Origin: Eubacterium sp.
GTDB taxonomy: Bacteria; Bacillota; Clostridia; Lachnospirales; Lachnospiraceae
DNA length: 64,000 nt
Direction: 5' to 3'
Assembly (NCBI GenBank): GCA_021769425.1
Contig: JAETSX010000016.1
Coordinates: 1-64,000, forward strand
Part shown: positions 16,933-24,969 of the stretch, one piece after another
Numbering within the stretch: the stretch's first letter is position 1
Layout: every line of letters starts with the position of its first letter
Program-made: the position numbers and the translations under genes
The notes under the pieces: model-generated
Told to the model about the DNA's origin: nothing
What the model saw: only the letters and a program-made list of their open reading frames with translations
Databases searched by the model: none

Positions 16933-18633
16933 ATGAATGTACAACAGGCAGGCATTGAAAAGAGGCTTACCAAATCTTTTGCAAAGGTGTCAGCGATTAC
17001 AGTGGTGGTAGCGTTATTAGGATTAATTGCGGTGTTGGTGGTATCCAACAGGTATTCTTATGCGCTGCATAATTATGGTTTTGCCCAGGGGGATATCGGC
17101 AAGGCCATGTTTGAGTTTGCAGACGTGAGATCATCTCTTCGGGCAGCCATTGGGTATGATGATCCGGAAGCCATTGCCGCAGTAGTGGAACAACATGAGC
17201 AAAGCAAGGCGGCATTTGAAGAAAATTTCGCATTGATTGAAAATACAATTGTATCGGCTGATGGCAGAAAGACCTATGATGCGATCAAAGCTGAGCTGGA
17301 GGAATATTGGAAACTGGATCAGGAAATTATGGATATCGGCGCGACTACGGACAGGGAGCTGTGCAAGCAGGCGCAGGATTTGGCCCTTAACGAGCTGGCA
17401 GGCGTTTATAACAGCATATACAGTAAGTTGGAAGAACTTCTGAATGTGAAAGTAAAAGAAGGAAACCGCCTGTCTGGGATGCTGAATGTGACAGGCTGGG
17501 CTCTGGCGGCAGCTATGGCAGCGGCGGCGGTTGTTGCAATTATCTTCTCCACGAAGATTGGAAAAAACATTGCCGTCAGAATTTCGGAACCTCTTGGAAA
17601 GCTGGGGAGCCGTCTGAAAACTTTTGCAACCGGCGACCTGTCGTCTCCATTCCCCATGGTTGAGACCGGGGATGAGGTGGAGTATATGGAGAAGGACGCC
17701 ACAGAGATGGCGAACAATCTGAATGTGATTATCCATGACATTGATGAGGTGCTGGGGCAGATGGCCAGCGGGAATTATGCAGTCAGGTCCAGCGCTTCTG
17801 ACAGATATACCGGAGATTTTGGAAAATTATACGAGTCTATGCGCAGTTTAAGGGATCAGATGACTCAGACATTGATATCCATCGGAGAGGCTTCGGAACA
17901 TGTATCCATCGGCTCCGGTGATTTGGCAACGGCGTCCCAGAGCCTTGCAGAGGGCGCCACCGAGCAGGCCCAGGCAGTGCAGGAACTTCATGCAACTATT
18001 TCGGATATTGCAGTTACCATGAAGAAAAGTGCAGAGAGCGCAGGGGAATCTTACATGAAAGCCCAGCATTACGCCAATGAAGCTGATAACAGCCGGGAAG
18101 AAATGGATACCATGATGGCGGCAATGCAGCGGATTAATGATGCGTCCACAAGAATTGGGGATATTATTTCAGAAATTGAATCTATTGCGGCCCAGACCAA
18201 CCTGCTGTCTCTGAATGCTTCCATAGAGGCTGCAAGAGCCGGGGAGTCAGGCCGGGGCTTTGCAGTAGTGGCAGACCAGATTCGGGAACTGGCAGATCAG
18301 AGCGCACAGGCAGCGGTGGACACAAGAGAATTGATTGAAGGTTCTATCCGGGAGGTTACGGAAGGAAACCGGGCGGCAGAACGCGCTTCCAATGCCATTG
18401 CTTCTGTAGTGGACGGAATCAAGCAGATTGCGGACTTTTCCAAGAACTTAAAAGGTATGGTGGAAGGCCAGAGCGAGGCAATGAGCCAGGCGGAGATTGG
18501 GATTAACCAGATATCTGAAGTGGTGCAGAGCAATGCGGCCACTGCCCAGGAGGCTTCCGCCACCAGTGAAGAATTGTCGGCTCAGGCGCAGATTTTGGAT
18601 GAGCTTGTGGGACAGTTTGTATTGGCTGAATAA
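16933..18633 (+). CDS. methyl-accepting chemotaxis protein with four-helix-bundle-type sensor
   Basis: Chemoreceptor of 566 residues. TM1 spans about 20-41, an extracellular helical sensor of roughly 140 residues follows (4HB_MCP type), and TM2 spans about 182-206 (very Ala-rich). Then come a HAMP domain, a second HAMP-like segment ([18 protein letters not shown]) and the signalling coiled coil with tip [19 protein letters not shown] near 424-442. GGAAGGA lies before the ATG. It has its own promoter and shares a bidirectional terminator with the convergent small gene. It resembles the other two chemoreceptors here in its cytoplasmic half only, so the ligand should differ. Confidence 0.92.
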   Translation: MNVQQAGIEKRLTKSFAKVSAITVVVALLGLIAVLVVSNRYSYALHNYGFAQGDIGKAMFEFADVRSSLRAAIGYDDPEAIAAVVEQHEQSKAAFEENFALIENTIVSADGRKTYDAIKAELEEYWKLDQEIMDIGATTDRELCKQAQDLALNELAGVYNSIYSKLEELLNVKVKEGNRLSGMLNVTGWALAAAMAAAAVVAIIFSTKIGKNIAVRISEPLGKLGSRLKTFATGDLSSPFPMVETGDEVEYMEKDATEMANNLNVIIHDIDEVLGQMASGNYAVRSSASDRYTGDFGKLYESMRSLRDQMTQTLISIGEASEHVSIGSGDLATASQSLAEGATEQAQAVQELHATISDIAVTMKKSAESAGESYMKAQHYANEADNSREEMDTMMAAMQRINDASTRIGDIISEIESIAAQTNLLSLNASIEAARAGESGRGFAVVADQIRELADQSAQAAVDTRELIEGSIREVTEGNRAAERASNAIASVVDGIKQIADFSKNLKGMVEGQSEAMSQAEIGINQISEVVQSNAATAQEASATSEELSAQAQILDELVGQFVLAE

Positions 18634-18674
18634 GAGAATATGGGAATTCGGCGATTTGAGCTGAAGAATAGAGG

Positions 18675-18714
18675 AAAAAGACGGAGCCAGCGCACTGCGC
18701 CGGTTCCGTCTTTT
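18675..18714. terminator. bidirectional terminator
   Basis: AAAAGACGGA-CC-GCGC (18676-18694) pairs with GCGC-GG-CCGTCTTTT (18697-18714). A and T runs at both feet make it work for the chemoreceptor on plus and the Cys-rich gene on minus. Confidence 0.8.
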
Positions 18715-18745
18715 GGTGGAAGGAAAGAAACCTTTCCGGTGGGGA

Positions 18746-18991
18746 TTAGCAGCAGAAGCCGCCGCCGAATCCATTGCCGTTTCCGCCGCAGCAGAAGAGC
18801 AGCAGGATAATCCACAGGCAGCTGTTTGAGCCGCCGCATCCGCAGCCTTCATTGCCGCCGAAGAAACCGCCGTTGCCGCATCCGCCGCCGCAGCAGCAAA
18901 GCAGGATAATTAACCAGATAATAGAGGAGCATCCTCCGTTGTTATTTCCTTCGCATCCGCATCCACAGTTTGTAGCAGCTAAATCACTCAT
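18746..18991 (-). CDS. Cys/Gly-rich small hydrophobic protein, HCB type
   Basis: The protein has 81 residues, about a fifth Cys and a third Gly. Two similar blocks each combine a hydrophobic segment (SSIIWLIILL; SCLWIILLLF) with a CCCGGGCGNGG-like tail. Similar proteins in this group are often annotated as chorion class high-cysteine HCB protein, a name from composition only. The segments suggest membrane insertion; Cys clusters could bind metal or form disulfides. The start at 18991 has GGAGG 8 bases upstream; an extra five codons in a longer frame overlap that site. Real gene, function unknown. Confidence 0.75.
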   Translation of the reverse strand: MSDLAATNCGCGCEGNNNGGCSSIIWLIILLCCCGGGCGNGGFFGGNEGCGCGGSNSCLWIILLLFCCGGNGNGFGGGFCC

Positions 18992-19072
18992 GTTCAAATC
19001 CTCCAATATTTTGATTACAATGTATCATATGTGGGCTGCTTGTATGTGTTTCACGATGTTTTGAAAAAAATT

Positions 19073-19101
19073 TTGAAAAATCATATAGATTCTGATATAA
19101 T
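19073..19101 (+). promoter_or_regulatory. promoter of the V-ATPase operon
   Basis: TTGAAA (19073-19078), 17-base spacer, TATAAT (19096-19101) preceded by TGA (extended -10). Genes from 19174 to 28737 follow in one direction. No comparably strong promoter is seen between them. Confidence 0.7.
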
Positions 19102-19173
19102 GATAGGCAGCGAGAAAAGGACGACGGATCAGCAATGGGGAAAAGCTTTCGTTCCCCCGAAGGGAGGCAGGTT

Positions 19174-20217
19174 GTGAATACAGTAGTGATTCTGGATCAT
19201 GATAGTAAAAATATTGAAGGGTACCGGCGGATGCTGGAAGCTTCAAAGCTGCAGATAGACTGTGAATTTTTCCAATATCCGGAGAAGGCTCTGGATTATC
19301 TTAGGAACCATCCGGCGGCAGTGTTAATCAGTGAGTTGGATATGCCGGTGATGTCGGGGAAAGAAGTTTTTGATATGGTGGAAATGCTTTCTCCCTCTAC
19401 GGTGAGAATTGCTATGACGCAGATTGACAGCGTTGCCGAAACTTTAGAGATTTTTAACCGCGTCAGAATTTTTAAATTGATATTAAAACCGTTTTATTTG
19501 CCGGAGGATCTTGTAAACCCCATTCAGCAGGCGCTGAAATATCACAAAGAATTAGAAGAAGAAGAACTGCGGTTCAGGAAGATGAATCAGGAGCTGGCGC
19601 GTTTAGAGGATGTGTGCCAGCGGCTTTCTGAGAAGCTGGAAGAAAAAAGGAGAAGGCGCAGAGGAATTGCGCAGGCGGCGTCAGGCATTATCCGGGGGAA
19701 CCTGAATTCGGAGATGAATGGGTTAGATGCCAGCCAAGCCGGCTTTGCTTCATCCGTCTGCGAGGAATTGCTGCAGGAATTTATGCGTTATTATATGTTT
19801 GAGGAGCATGATTGGCAATTTCATAAAAAGTATCTGCAGATCCGCTTCAGTTATCCGGAGGATGGGTGTATTTTGCAGATTAAGAATAAGACCGGAGACG
19901 AAGTGCCAAGGGTGATTCTGCAGAGAATGGCTTACGGAATGTTTCTGGGGGGTTATTTGTGCCAGCAGCTTTTTTATTCTTACCGTACCGTTATTCTGAT
20001 TGAAAAAGAGGGGGCTGAATATGTTATGAGGATGTTCTGCCAGCATTCTCCCGGAGAGAAAGGCTATAAGGTGGCGGATGTGAAGATCCGGAATTTAATT
20101 ATAAGTTTCACCAAAGAGATTGCAAAATCTCTGTCATTTCGTATGGCAAGCGGTGTGAAAGAACAGCAGTTTGCAGTCCGGCTGTATTTTAGGAAGGAAG
20201 ATGGGTGCAATGAATGA
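19174..20217 (+). CDS. response-regulator-like protein with Glu at the phosphoacceptor site
   Basis: The protein has 347 residues. Residues 1-120 form a receiver domain: acidic pocket start (VILDHD), the conserved Thr (RIAMTQ, near 82) and Lys (LILKPF, near 105). The phosphoacceptor block reads SELDMPVMSG, so the Asp expected three residues before MP is Glu54. A coiled coil follows (about 125-175, Glu/Arg rich), then a C-terminal region of about 170 residues that I do not recognise. GTG at 19174 was chosen because GGAGG lies 6 bases upstream; an ATG at 19135 has no such site. It overlaps the next gene and heads the V-ATPase operon, so a link to ATPase control or assembly is inferred. Confidence 0.75.
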   Translation: MNTVVILDHDSKNIEGYRRMLEASKLQIDCEFFQYPEKALDYLRNHPAAVLISELDMPVMSGKEVFDMVEMLSPSTVRIAMTQIDSVAETLEIFNRVRIFKLILKPFYLPEDLVNPIQQALKYHKELEEEELRFRKMNQELARLEDVCQRLSEKLEEKRRRRRGIAQAASGIIRGNLNSEMNGLDASQAGFASSVCEELLQEFMRYYMFEEHDWQFHKKYLQIRFSYPEDGCILQIKNKTGDEVPRVILQRMAYGMFLGGYLCQQLFYSYRTVILIEKEGAEYVMRMFCQHSPGEKGYKVADVKIRNLIISFTKEIAKSLSFRMASGVKEQQFAVRLYFRKEDGCNE

Positions 20218-20521
20218 AGTTATAATGGGGCTCTACGAAATAGAAGAGCAGGCGGGCAGAATCATGGAGAAGGCCGCCAAAAAGAAACAGGAATTGACAG
20301 AAAGCAGCAAAAAGCAGAGAGAAGATTCTGTGACAGAACTGGAAAGAGAATTAGAAGGCAGGCTCACAATTCTGCGATCTCAGTTGGAGGCTCAGACAGA
20401 GGAGGAATTGGAAGAGATTGTGAAAAAGAATCAGGAGCAGATCACACAGTTGAATGAAAGGTGTGAAAGATATCTGGATCAGATCGCGGAAAAGATTGTA
20501 GAAAAGATAACTGAGGTGTAG
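20201..20521 (+). CDS. V-type ATPase peripheral-stalk subunit H/G-like
   Basis: The protein has 106 residues, almost entirely charged coiled coil (Glu, Lys, Gln), ending VEKITEV. This is the shape of the small stalk subunit (called G or H) that pairs with subunit E to form the stator stalk of bacterial V/A-ATPases. It is placed first among the ATPase genes and overlaps the receiver gene by 17 bases. The start could be 20201 or 20210; both have AGGAAGG upstream at acceptable spacing. Assignment rests on position, size and coiled-coil pattern rather than catalytic motifs. Confidence 0.75.
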   Translation: MGAMNEVIMGLYEIEEQAGRIMEKAAKKKQELTESSKKQREDSVTELERELEGRLTILRSQLEAQTEEELEEIVKKNQEQITQLNERCERYLDQIAEKIVEKITEV

Positions 20522-20524
20522 CTT

Positions 20525-21349
20525 ATGGCAGGAGAATTGCTACAGTACAGCGGGCTGATTACCAAGACGAGAGCTATGCGCAGCCGGCTGTTGAAAAGAG
20601 AAGACTTTGAACGGATTGTGGAGTTCCAGACGGTTCCTGAGACCATTGGTTTCCTCAGGGAGCAGGAAAGTTACGGGAAGATTTACGGCGGACGGGAAGA
20701 TATCCGGCACCGGGGACAGGTTGAGGAATTGATTCATAATTCTGTGATGGAAGACTACCAGAAGCTGTACCGGTTTGGAAATGAGCAGCAGAGAAAGGCC
20801 ATGGAGCTGTACCTGCCCCAGCTTCAGTTTGGAGAAGCAGTTCCCAAGATAGAAAATTCCTATTTTACAGAGGTATGGAAGCAGATCGATAAATTTTCCG
20901 GCAGTCAGATGCGGCAGGTGCTTCGGGAAGTGTTTGGCACCCAGGTGGACTGGCTGAATATTATGTGGATGTACCGGGGAAAGGAATTTTTTCACCAGAA
21001 ACCGGAGGAAACCGCAAAAATACTGATTCCATTGCACTATAAATTAAAAAGAGCAGAGAAGCAGAGGCTCTTAGAGACAGAGCAGACAGAAGAGTTCTGC
21101 CGGATTCTGGAGAGTACGATGTATTTTAAAGGCCGGGATGCGCTGGTGAAGATGCAGGATGAGGTTTCCTACCATCAGGTTATGAAGAAAATGTATCAGA
21201 GAATCTGCCGGAAATATCCGGCCTCTATGGCTCCGGTATTTTACTATTTTTATGAGAAGGAACAGGAAATCGAACATCTCACCACAGCCTTGGAGGGGAT
21301 ACGTTACCAGGTTCCTGCCAGGGAAATCCAGAAGTTGATTTTACAATGA
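20525..21349 (+). CDS. ntpC: V-type ATPase subunit C
   Basis: Central-axis socket of the rotary ATPase that links the rotor shaft to the membrane ring. The protein has 274 residues, shorter than the roughly 320-380 of characterised homologues. It is mainly helical with the family pattern (YSGLITKTRAMRSRLL near the N-terminus; MYRGKEFF and a FYYFYEKEQEIEHL block at the end). It begins 3 bases after the preceding gene. The stop codon and last codons lie in the edge sequence of the repeat array at 21340, so the present C-terminus may have been set by that insertion. Confidence 0.85.
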   Translation: MAGELLQYSGLITKTRAMRSRLLKREDFERIVEFQTVPETIGFLREQESYGKIYGGREDIRHRGQVEELIHNSVMEDYQKLYRFGNEQQRKAMELYLPQLQFGEAVPKIENSYFTEVWKQIDKFSGSQMRQVLREVFGTQVDWLNIMWMYRGKEFFHQKPEETAKILIPLHYKLKRAEKQRLLETEQTEEFCRILESTMYFKGRDALVKMQDEVSYHQVMKKMYQRICRKYPASMAPVFYYFYEKEQEIEHLTTALEGIRYQVPAREIQKLILQ

Positions 21350-21668
21350 AAGCCCTTGGCTTTCATTGTAGGATGGCCATGCGGCCCGTCGCACGACAGG
21401 CTAAGAATGATGGGAGTTTACAATGAAAGCCCTTGGCTTTCATTGTAGGATGGCCATGCGGCCCGTCGCACGACAGGCTAAGCATGATGGGAGTTTACAA
21501 TGAAAGCCCTTGGCTTCCATAGTAGGAAGGCCATGCGGCCCGTCGCACGACAGGCTAAGCATGATGGGAGTTTACAATGAAAGCCCTTGGCTTTCATAGT
21601 AGGAAGGCCATGCGGCCCGCCAAACGGCAGGTTAAGCAGGGTGAATGATTACTATGAAAGTTTACTGT
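21340..21668 (-). repeat. 78-bp palindromic repeat, locus B (array of four units)
   Basis: Four head-to-tail units start at 21340, 21417, 21494 and 21571, each 77 bases, in the opposite orientation to loci A, C, D and E. Three units carry the stem CGTCG...CGACAGG. The fourth has CCCGCCAAACGGCAGG, changing both sides of the stem. Units 1 and 2 end in a perfect hairpin AATGAAAGCC/GGCTTTCATT. The array fills the gap between ntpC and ntpI and reaches into the ntpC stop codon. There are no unique spacers, so it is not a CRISPR array. Confidence 0.95.
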
Positions 21669-21707
21669 AAATAAATTCAGCATACAGGAGGATTGGAGGA
21701 GGAAGCA

Positions 21708-23618
21708 TTGATTGAGAAAATGAAGTTGTTGCATATTACCGGTCCGAAGAATGACATTGACCGGGTAGTGAAGCTGTATTTGAATAAATATGACATTCAT
21801 TTTGAGAATGCAATGACAAGTCTGAACAATTTAAAAAATGTACGGCCTTTTGTGGAGACAAATCTGTATAAGGAAGCCGCCCAGAAGGGGGAAGAGTTAA
21901 AACAGTATCTGGAAGTTCCACGAAAGACAGATTTGGAGGTGACGGCAGAGCAGGCGCAGGAAATTATTTTTGCAGCTCATGAGCAGCTGGCGGATGTGGT
22001 GCAGCAGCAGGAAGAGGTGCAGGAGAAACTGCGGGAGCTGAAAGAATGGATGGCGGAGATTGCCCCGTTTATCGGTCTGGATTTCGAACTCTGCAAGCTG
22101 AGAGATTTCCATTTTATTGATTATCAGTTTGGTAAGATTAAAGTGGAGAATTACCATAAGCTGGAGCAGTATGTATTCCATAATCCCTATACACTGTTCT
22201 ATGAGTGCAATAACGACAGCGAGTATGTCTGGGGCGTTTATTTTGTGCCTCATACCCATCTGGTGGAAATTGAAGCTGTCTATGCTTCTTTCCATTTTGA
22301 AGCGATTCAGGTGCCGGATGATCTGGAGGATACGCCCAGGCAGGCTTTTGAACAGGCCAAAGAGCTTTTACAAAACCATCAGCAGAGGCTGGAAAGTCTG
22401 AAGATGCAGGCGGTAGAGCTGGTGAAGGACAAGGAGCAGGAGATTCTGGCGGCCTGTGAATGTCTGGAAAGTTACTGCGATAATTTTGAGATCCGCAAAT
22501 ATGCGGCATGCACCAGCGCCAGGGAAGAAGGCATTGAGCACTATATTCTGTATGGATGGATGGCCAGGCAGGATGCGGAAAAGCTGCAGCGGGAAATTGC
22601 CATGGATGAAAACATCAATTGTGTGGAGGAAGAGCCGGGGAACGGTCTGGAGAGCAAGCCCCCCACCAGGCTGAAGAATCCGAAGATCTTAAAGCCCTTT
22701 GAAATGTTTGTGGAGATGTACGGGCTGCCTGGCTACAATGAGATGGATCCAACTCTGTTTATTGCATTAACCTATACCTTTATGTTCGGCGTAATGTTCG
22801 GGGATGTGGGACAGGGAGCATGCCTCTTGGTGGGAGGAATCCTGCTTTATCGGATGAAGAACATGAGACTTGCCGGAATTGTGGGAGTGGCCGGTGTCTG
22901 GTCAGTGATTTTCGGGTTCCTGTATGGAAGCTTTTTTGGATTTGAAGAAGTGATCCCGGCATTGTGGATGAAGCCTATGGACAATATTATGACCACGCTG
23001 ATGCTTGCCATTGGCTTCGGCGGAGTATTGATTCTGGTGGCTATGGCGCTGAATATGGTGAATGCGGTCCGGGCGAAGGAATACGGAAGGCTGTTATTTA
23101 ATCAGAGCGGCCTGGCAGGGCTGATTTGTTATGGATTTGTATTTCTGTGCGTCTTGCTTTTTGCCACAGGGCACGGCCTTCCGGCAACTGTATTGATTGG
23201 AATTGCAGTGGGCGTTCCGCTGATTGTGATTTTGCTGAAAGAGCCGTTAAGCCGTTTGATTGAGAAAAAAGGCAATGTTTTTCCGGAAGGCAGCAAGGTG
23301 ATGTTTTTCGTGGAAGCTCTGGTGGAAGGATTTGATGTGGTTTTGAGCTATGCCACCAACACCATTTCTTTTGTCCGTGTGGGAGCCTTTGCATTGAGCC
23401 ATGCAGGTATGATGGGTGTGGTTATGACCCTTGCCGGCCTGGAAAAAGGCAGCCCCAACTGGGTGATTATTATATTGGGAAATGCCCTTGTGGCCGGCCT
23501 GGAGGGCCTGGTTGTTGGGATTCAGGTGCTTCGTTTGGAATACTATGAAATGTTCAGCCGATTTTATACCGGGGACGGGAAACCTTTTATTCCATTCAGA
23601 AAACAGGAAGAGAGATAA
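21708..23618 (+). CDS. ntpI: V-type ATPase subunit I (membrane stator)
   Basis: The large membrane subunit (a-subunit equivalent) that carries the ion half-channels. The protein has 636 residues. The N-terminal cytoplasmic half (about 1-340) is helical and binds the stalk; the C-terminal half has about seven to eight membrane segments, including the conserved MFGDVGQG region and a late FVRVGAFALSHAGM block with the essential Arg. TTG at 21708 was chosen: GGAGGAGG is 5 bases upstream and the resulting MIEKMKLLHITGP matches the family N-terminus. It lies downstream of the repeat array, 29 bases before subunit K. Confidence 0.92.
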   Translation: MIEKMKLLHITGPKNDIDRVVKLYLNKYDIHFENAMTSLNNLKNVRPFVETNLYKEAAQKGEELKQYLEVPRKTDLEVTAEQAQEIIFAAHEQLADVVQQQEEVQEKLRELKEWMAEIAPFIGLDFELCKLRDFHFIDYQFGKIKVENYHKLEQYVFHNPYTLFYECNNDSEYVWGVYFVPHTHLVEIEAVYASFHFEAIQVPDDLEDTPRQAFEQAKELLQNHQQRLESLKMQAVELVKDKEQEILAACECLESYCDNFEIRKYAACTSAREEGIEHYILYGWMARQDAEKLQREIAMDENINCVEEEPGNGLESKPPTRLKNPKILKPFEMFVEMYGLPGYNEMDPTLFIALTYTFMFGVMFGDVGQGACLLVGGILLYRMKNMRLAGIVGVAGVWSVIFGFLYGSFFGFEEVIPALWMKPMDNIMTTLMLAIGFGGVLILVAMALNMVNAVRAKEYGRLLFNQSGLAGLICYGFVFLCVLLFATGHGLPATVLIGIAVGVPLIVILLKEPLSRLIEKKGNVFPEGSKVMFFVEALVEGFDVVLSYATNTISFVRVGAFALSHAGMMGVVMTLAGLEKGSPNWVIIILGNALVAGLEGLVVGIQVLRLEYYEMFSRFYTGDGKPFIPFRKQEER

Positions 23619-23647
23619 TAATAGAAATTTAACAGGAGGATATGAAG

Positions 23648-24061
23648 ATGGTAACGAAAATGATATTAGTGGTGATTTTACTTTGCAGTATGATAATTCC
23701 GGTGGGCGGATTCTTACTCAGCAAGCGGAAAGAGGGAGGATTTAAGGCGGCGCTGGCCAGCAATCTGTTTTTCTTTTTCGGAACTGTGCTGGTGGCGGAT
23801 ATTTTATTGTTCAGCGGAAATGTACAGGCAGCCGGAGAGGCGGCGGAAGCCGGTGTGGAAGGATGGCGTTATCTTGCAGCAGCCTTGTCTACGGGACTTT
23901 CCTGTATCGGCGCCGGAATTGCCGTAGCAAGTGCAGCCAGCGCAGCTTTGGGCGCGCTGAGCGAAGACTCCAGCATTATGGGTAAAGCATTGATTTTCGT
24001 AGCTTTGGCAGAGTCCATTGCCCTTTACGGTCTGTTGATTTCCTTCTCAATTCTGGGATAA
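23648..24061 (+). CDS. ntpK: V-type ATPase subunit K (rotor ring)
   Basis: Membrane rotor protein of 137 residues. An N-terminal hydrophobic segment (about 3-20) is followed by a second, then a Gly/Ala-rich hairpin. The last helix carries the ion-binding Glu (LAESIALYGLLISFSIL). This is one hairpin plus an extra N-terminal part, not the four-helix double hairpin of Enterococcus NtpK. The first helix of the hairpin reads GAGIAVASAASAALG and lacks the Gln that helps bind sodium in well-studied Na-type rings. Ion specificity therefore cannot be called. The start at 23648 has AGGAGG 8 bases upstream; an ATG at 23642 is too close. Confidence 0.9.
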   Translation: MVTKMILVVILLCSMIIPVGGFLLSKRKEGGFKAALASNLFFFFGTVLVADILLFSGNVQAAGEAAEAGVEGWRYLAAALSTGLSCIGAGIAVASAASAALGALSEDSSIMGKALIFVALAESIALYGLLISFSILG

Positions 24062-24073
24062 AGGAGACCGGTT

Positions 24074-24382
24074 ATGAAGATGTATTTAATCAGTGATAAC
24101 AGGGATACCTGGACGGGAATGCGGTTGGCCGGCGTGGAAGGAATTGTGGTGCATGAGCGTCAGGAATTAAAGGAAGCGCTGGATGCTGTGGTTCAGGATA
24201 AGGAGATAGGAATTGTACTGCTGACAGAAAAGTTCGGCAGGGAGTTTCCGGATTTGATTGATGAAGTAAAGTTAAACCGGCGCCTGCCTCTGCTGATTGA
24301 AATTCCGGATCGCCACGGAACCGGCCGGAAGGAGAATTTTATCACAGATTATGTCAGTGAGGCAATTGGACTGAAACTTTAG
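24074..24382 (+). CDS. ntpG: V-type ATPase subunit F
   Basis: Small central-shaft subunit of 102 residues with a Rossmann-like fold. It starts MKMYLISDNRDTWTGMRLAG and contains a typical IGIVLLTEKFG strand-turn segment. It binds the D subunit in the rotor and can modulate coupling. It is 12 bases downstream of subunit K and 26 bases upstream of subunit E. Some nomenclatures use ntpF for a different stalk subunit, so the symbol follows Enterococcus usage. Confidence 0.85.
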   Translation: MKMYLISDNRDTWTGMRLAGVEGIVVHERQELKEALDAVVQDKEIGIVLLTEKFGREFPDLIDEVKLNRRLPLLIEIPDRHGTGRKENFITDYVSEAIGLKL

Positions 24383-24408
24383 AAGCTGTCCGGACGGGAG
24401 GAAAAGGA

Positions 24409-24969
24409 ATGCAGATAAAGGAAAAGCTGGAGGTATTTCAGAAGTTTACCATTAATGTGGCAAACAGTGAAAGTGATATGTTGATTCGTGAGCATGAAGA
24501 AGCCTGTGAGAGAGAGACCGAGGAATTTCGAAAGAACAGGCAGATAGAGATGGAACATAAATTTCAGATGGAAGAAACCGCAATCCGCCGGGAGCTGAAC
24601 CGGAAAGTATCGGAAGAGGTAGTGCGTCAGAAGCGGCTGCTGGACATCTGTAAGCGGGAATGGGAAGAGAAGCTGTGTGAAAAGGTGAAGGATCGGCTGA
24701 AGAAATATCAGCAGACAGAAGATTATCAGAAGTATCTGATTGCCAAAATTAAAATGGCGAAGGAAGTGGCCGGGAAAGAAGAGGTTACTGTTTACATCAA
24801 TCCGTCGGATGAAGCTAAGAAGGAGATATTAGAGCAGGAAACAGGCGTGGAATTAACCGTCAGCGTCATGGAATTCGGCGGAGGAATCCGGGCAGTGATC
24901 CGTTCCAGAAATATTTTGATTGATGAATCCTTTATGACGAAATTAGAGCAGGAGGAGACGTTTCTATGA
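24409..24969 (+). CDS. ntpE: V-type ATPase subunit E (peripheral stalk)
   Basis: The protein has 186 residues. The N-terminal 100 residues form a long charged coiled coil, and the C-terminal domain ends with the conserved GGGIRAVIRSRNILIDESF region that binds the top of the catalytic head. Together with the small coiled-coil subunit it forms the stator stalk. Its TGA overlaps the ATG of subunit A (ATGA), so translation of the two is coupled. Confidence 0.9.
   Translation: MQIKEKLEVFQKFTINVANSESDMLIREHEEACERETEEFRKNRQIEMEHKFQMEETAIRRELNRKVSEEVVRQKRLLDICKREWEEKLCEKVKDRLKKYQQTEDYQKYLIAKIKMAKEVAGKEEVTVYINPSDEAKKEILEQETGVELTVSVMEFGGGIRAVIRSRNILIDESFMTKLEQEETFL

Noticed and set aside
21340-21668. 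CRISPR array
   Set aside because: The four units are head-to-tail without unique spacers, 77 bp long, and related units occur singly elsewhere; no cas genes are present.
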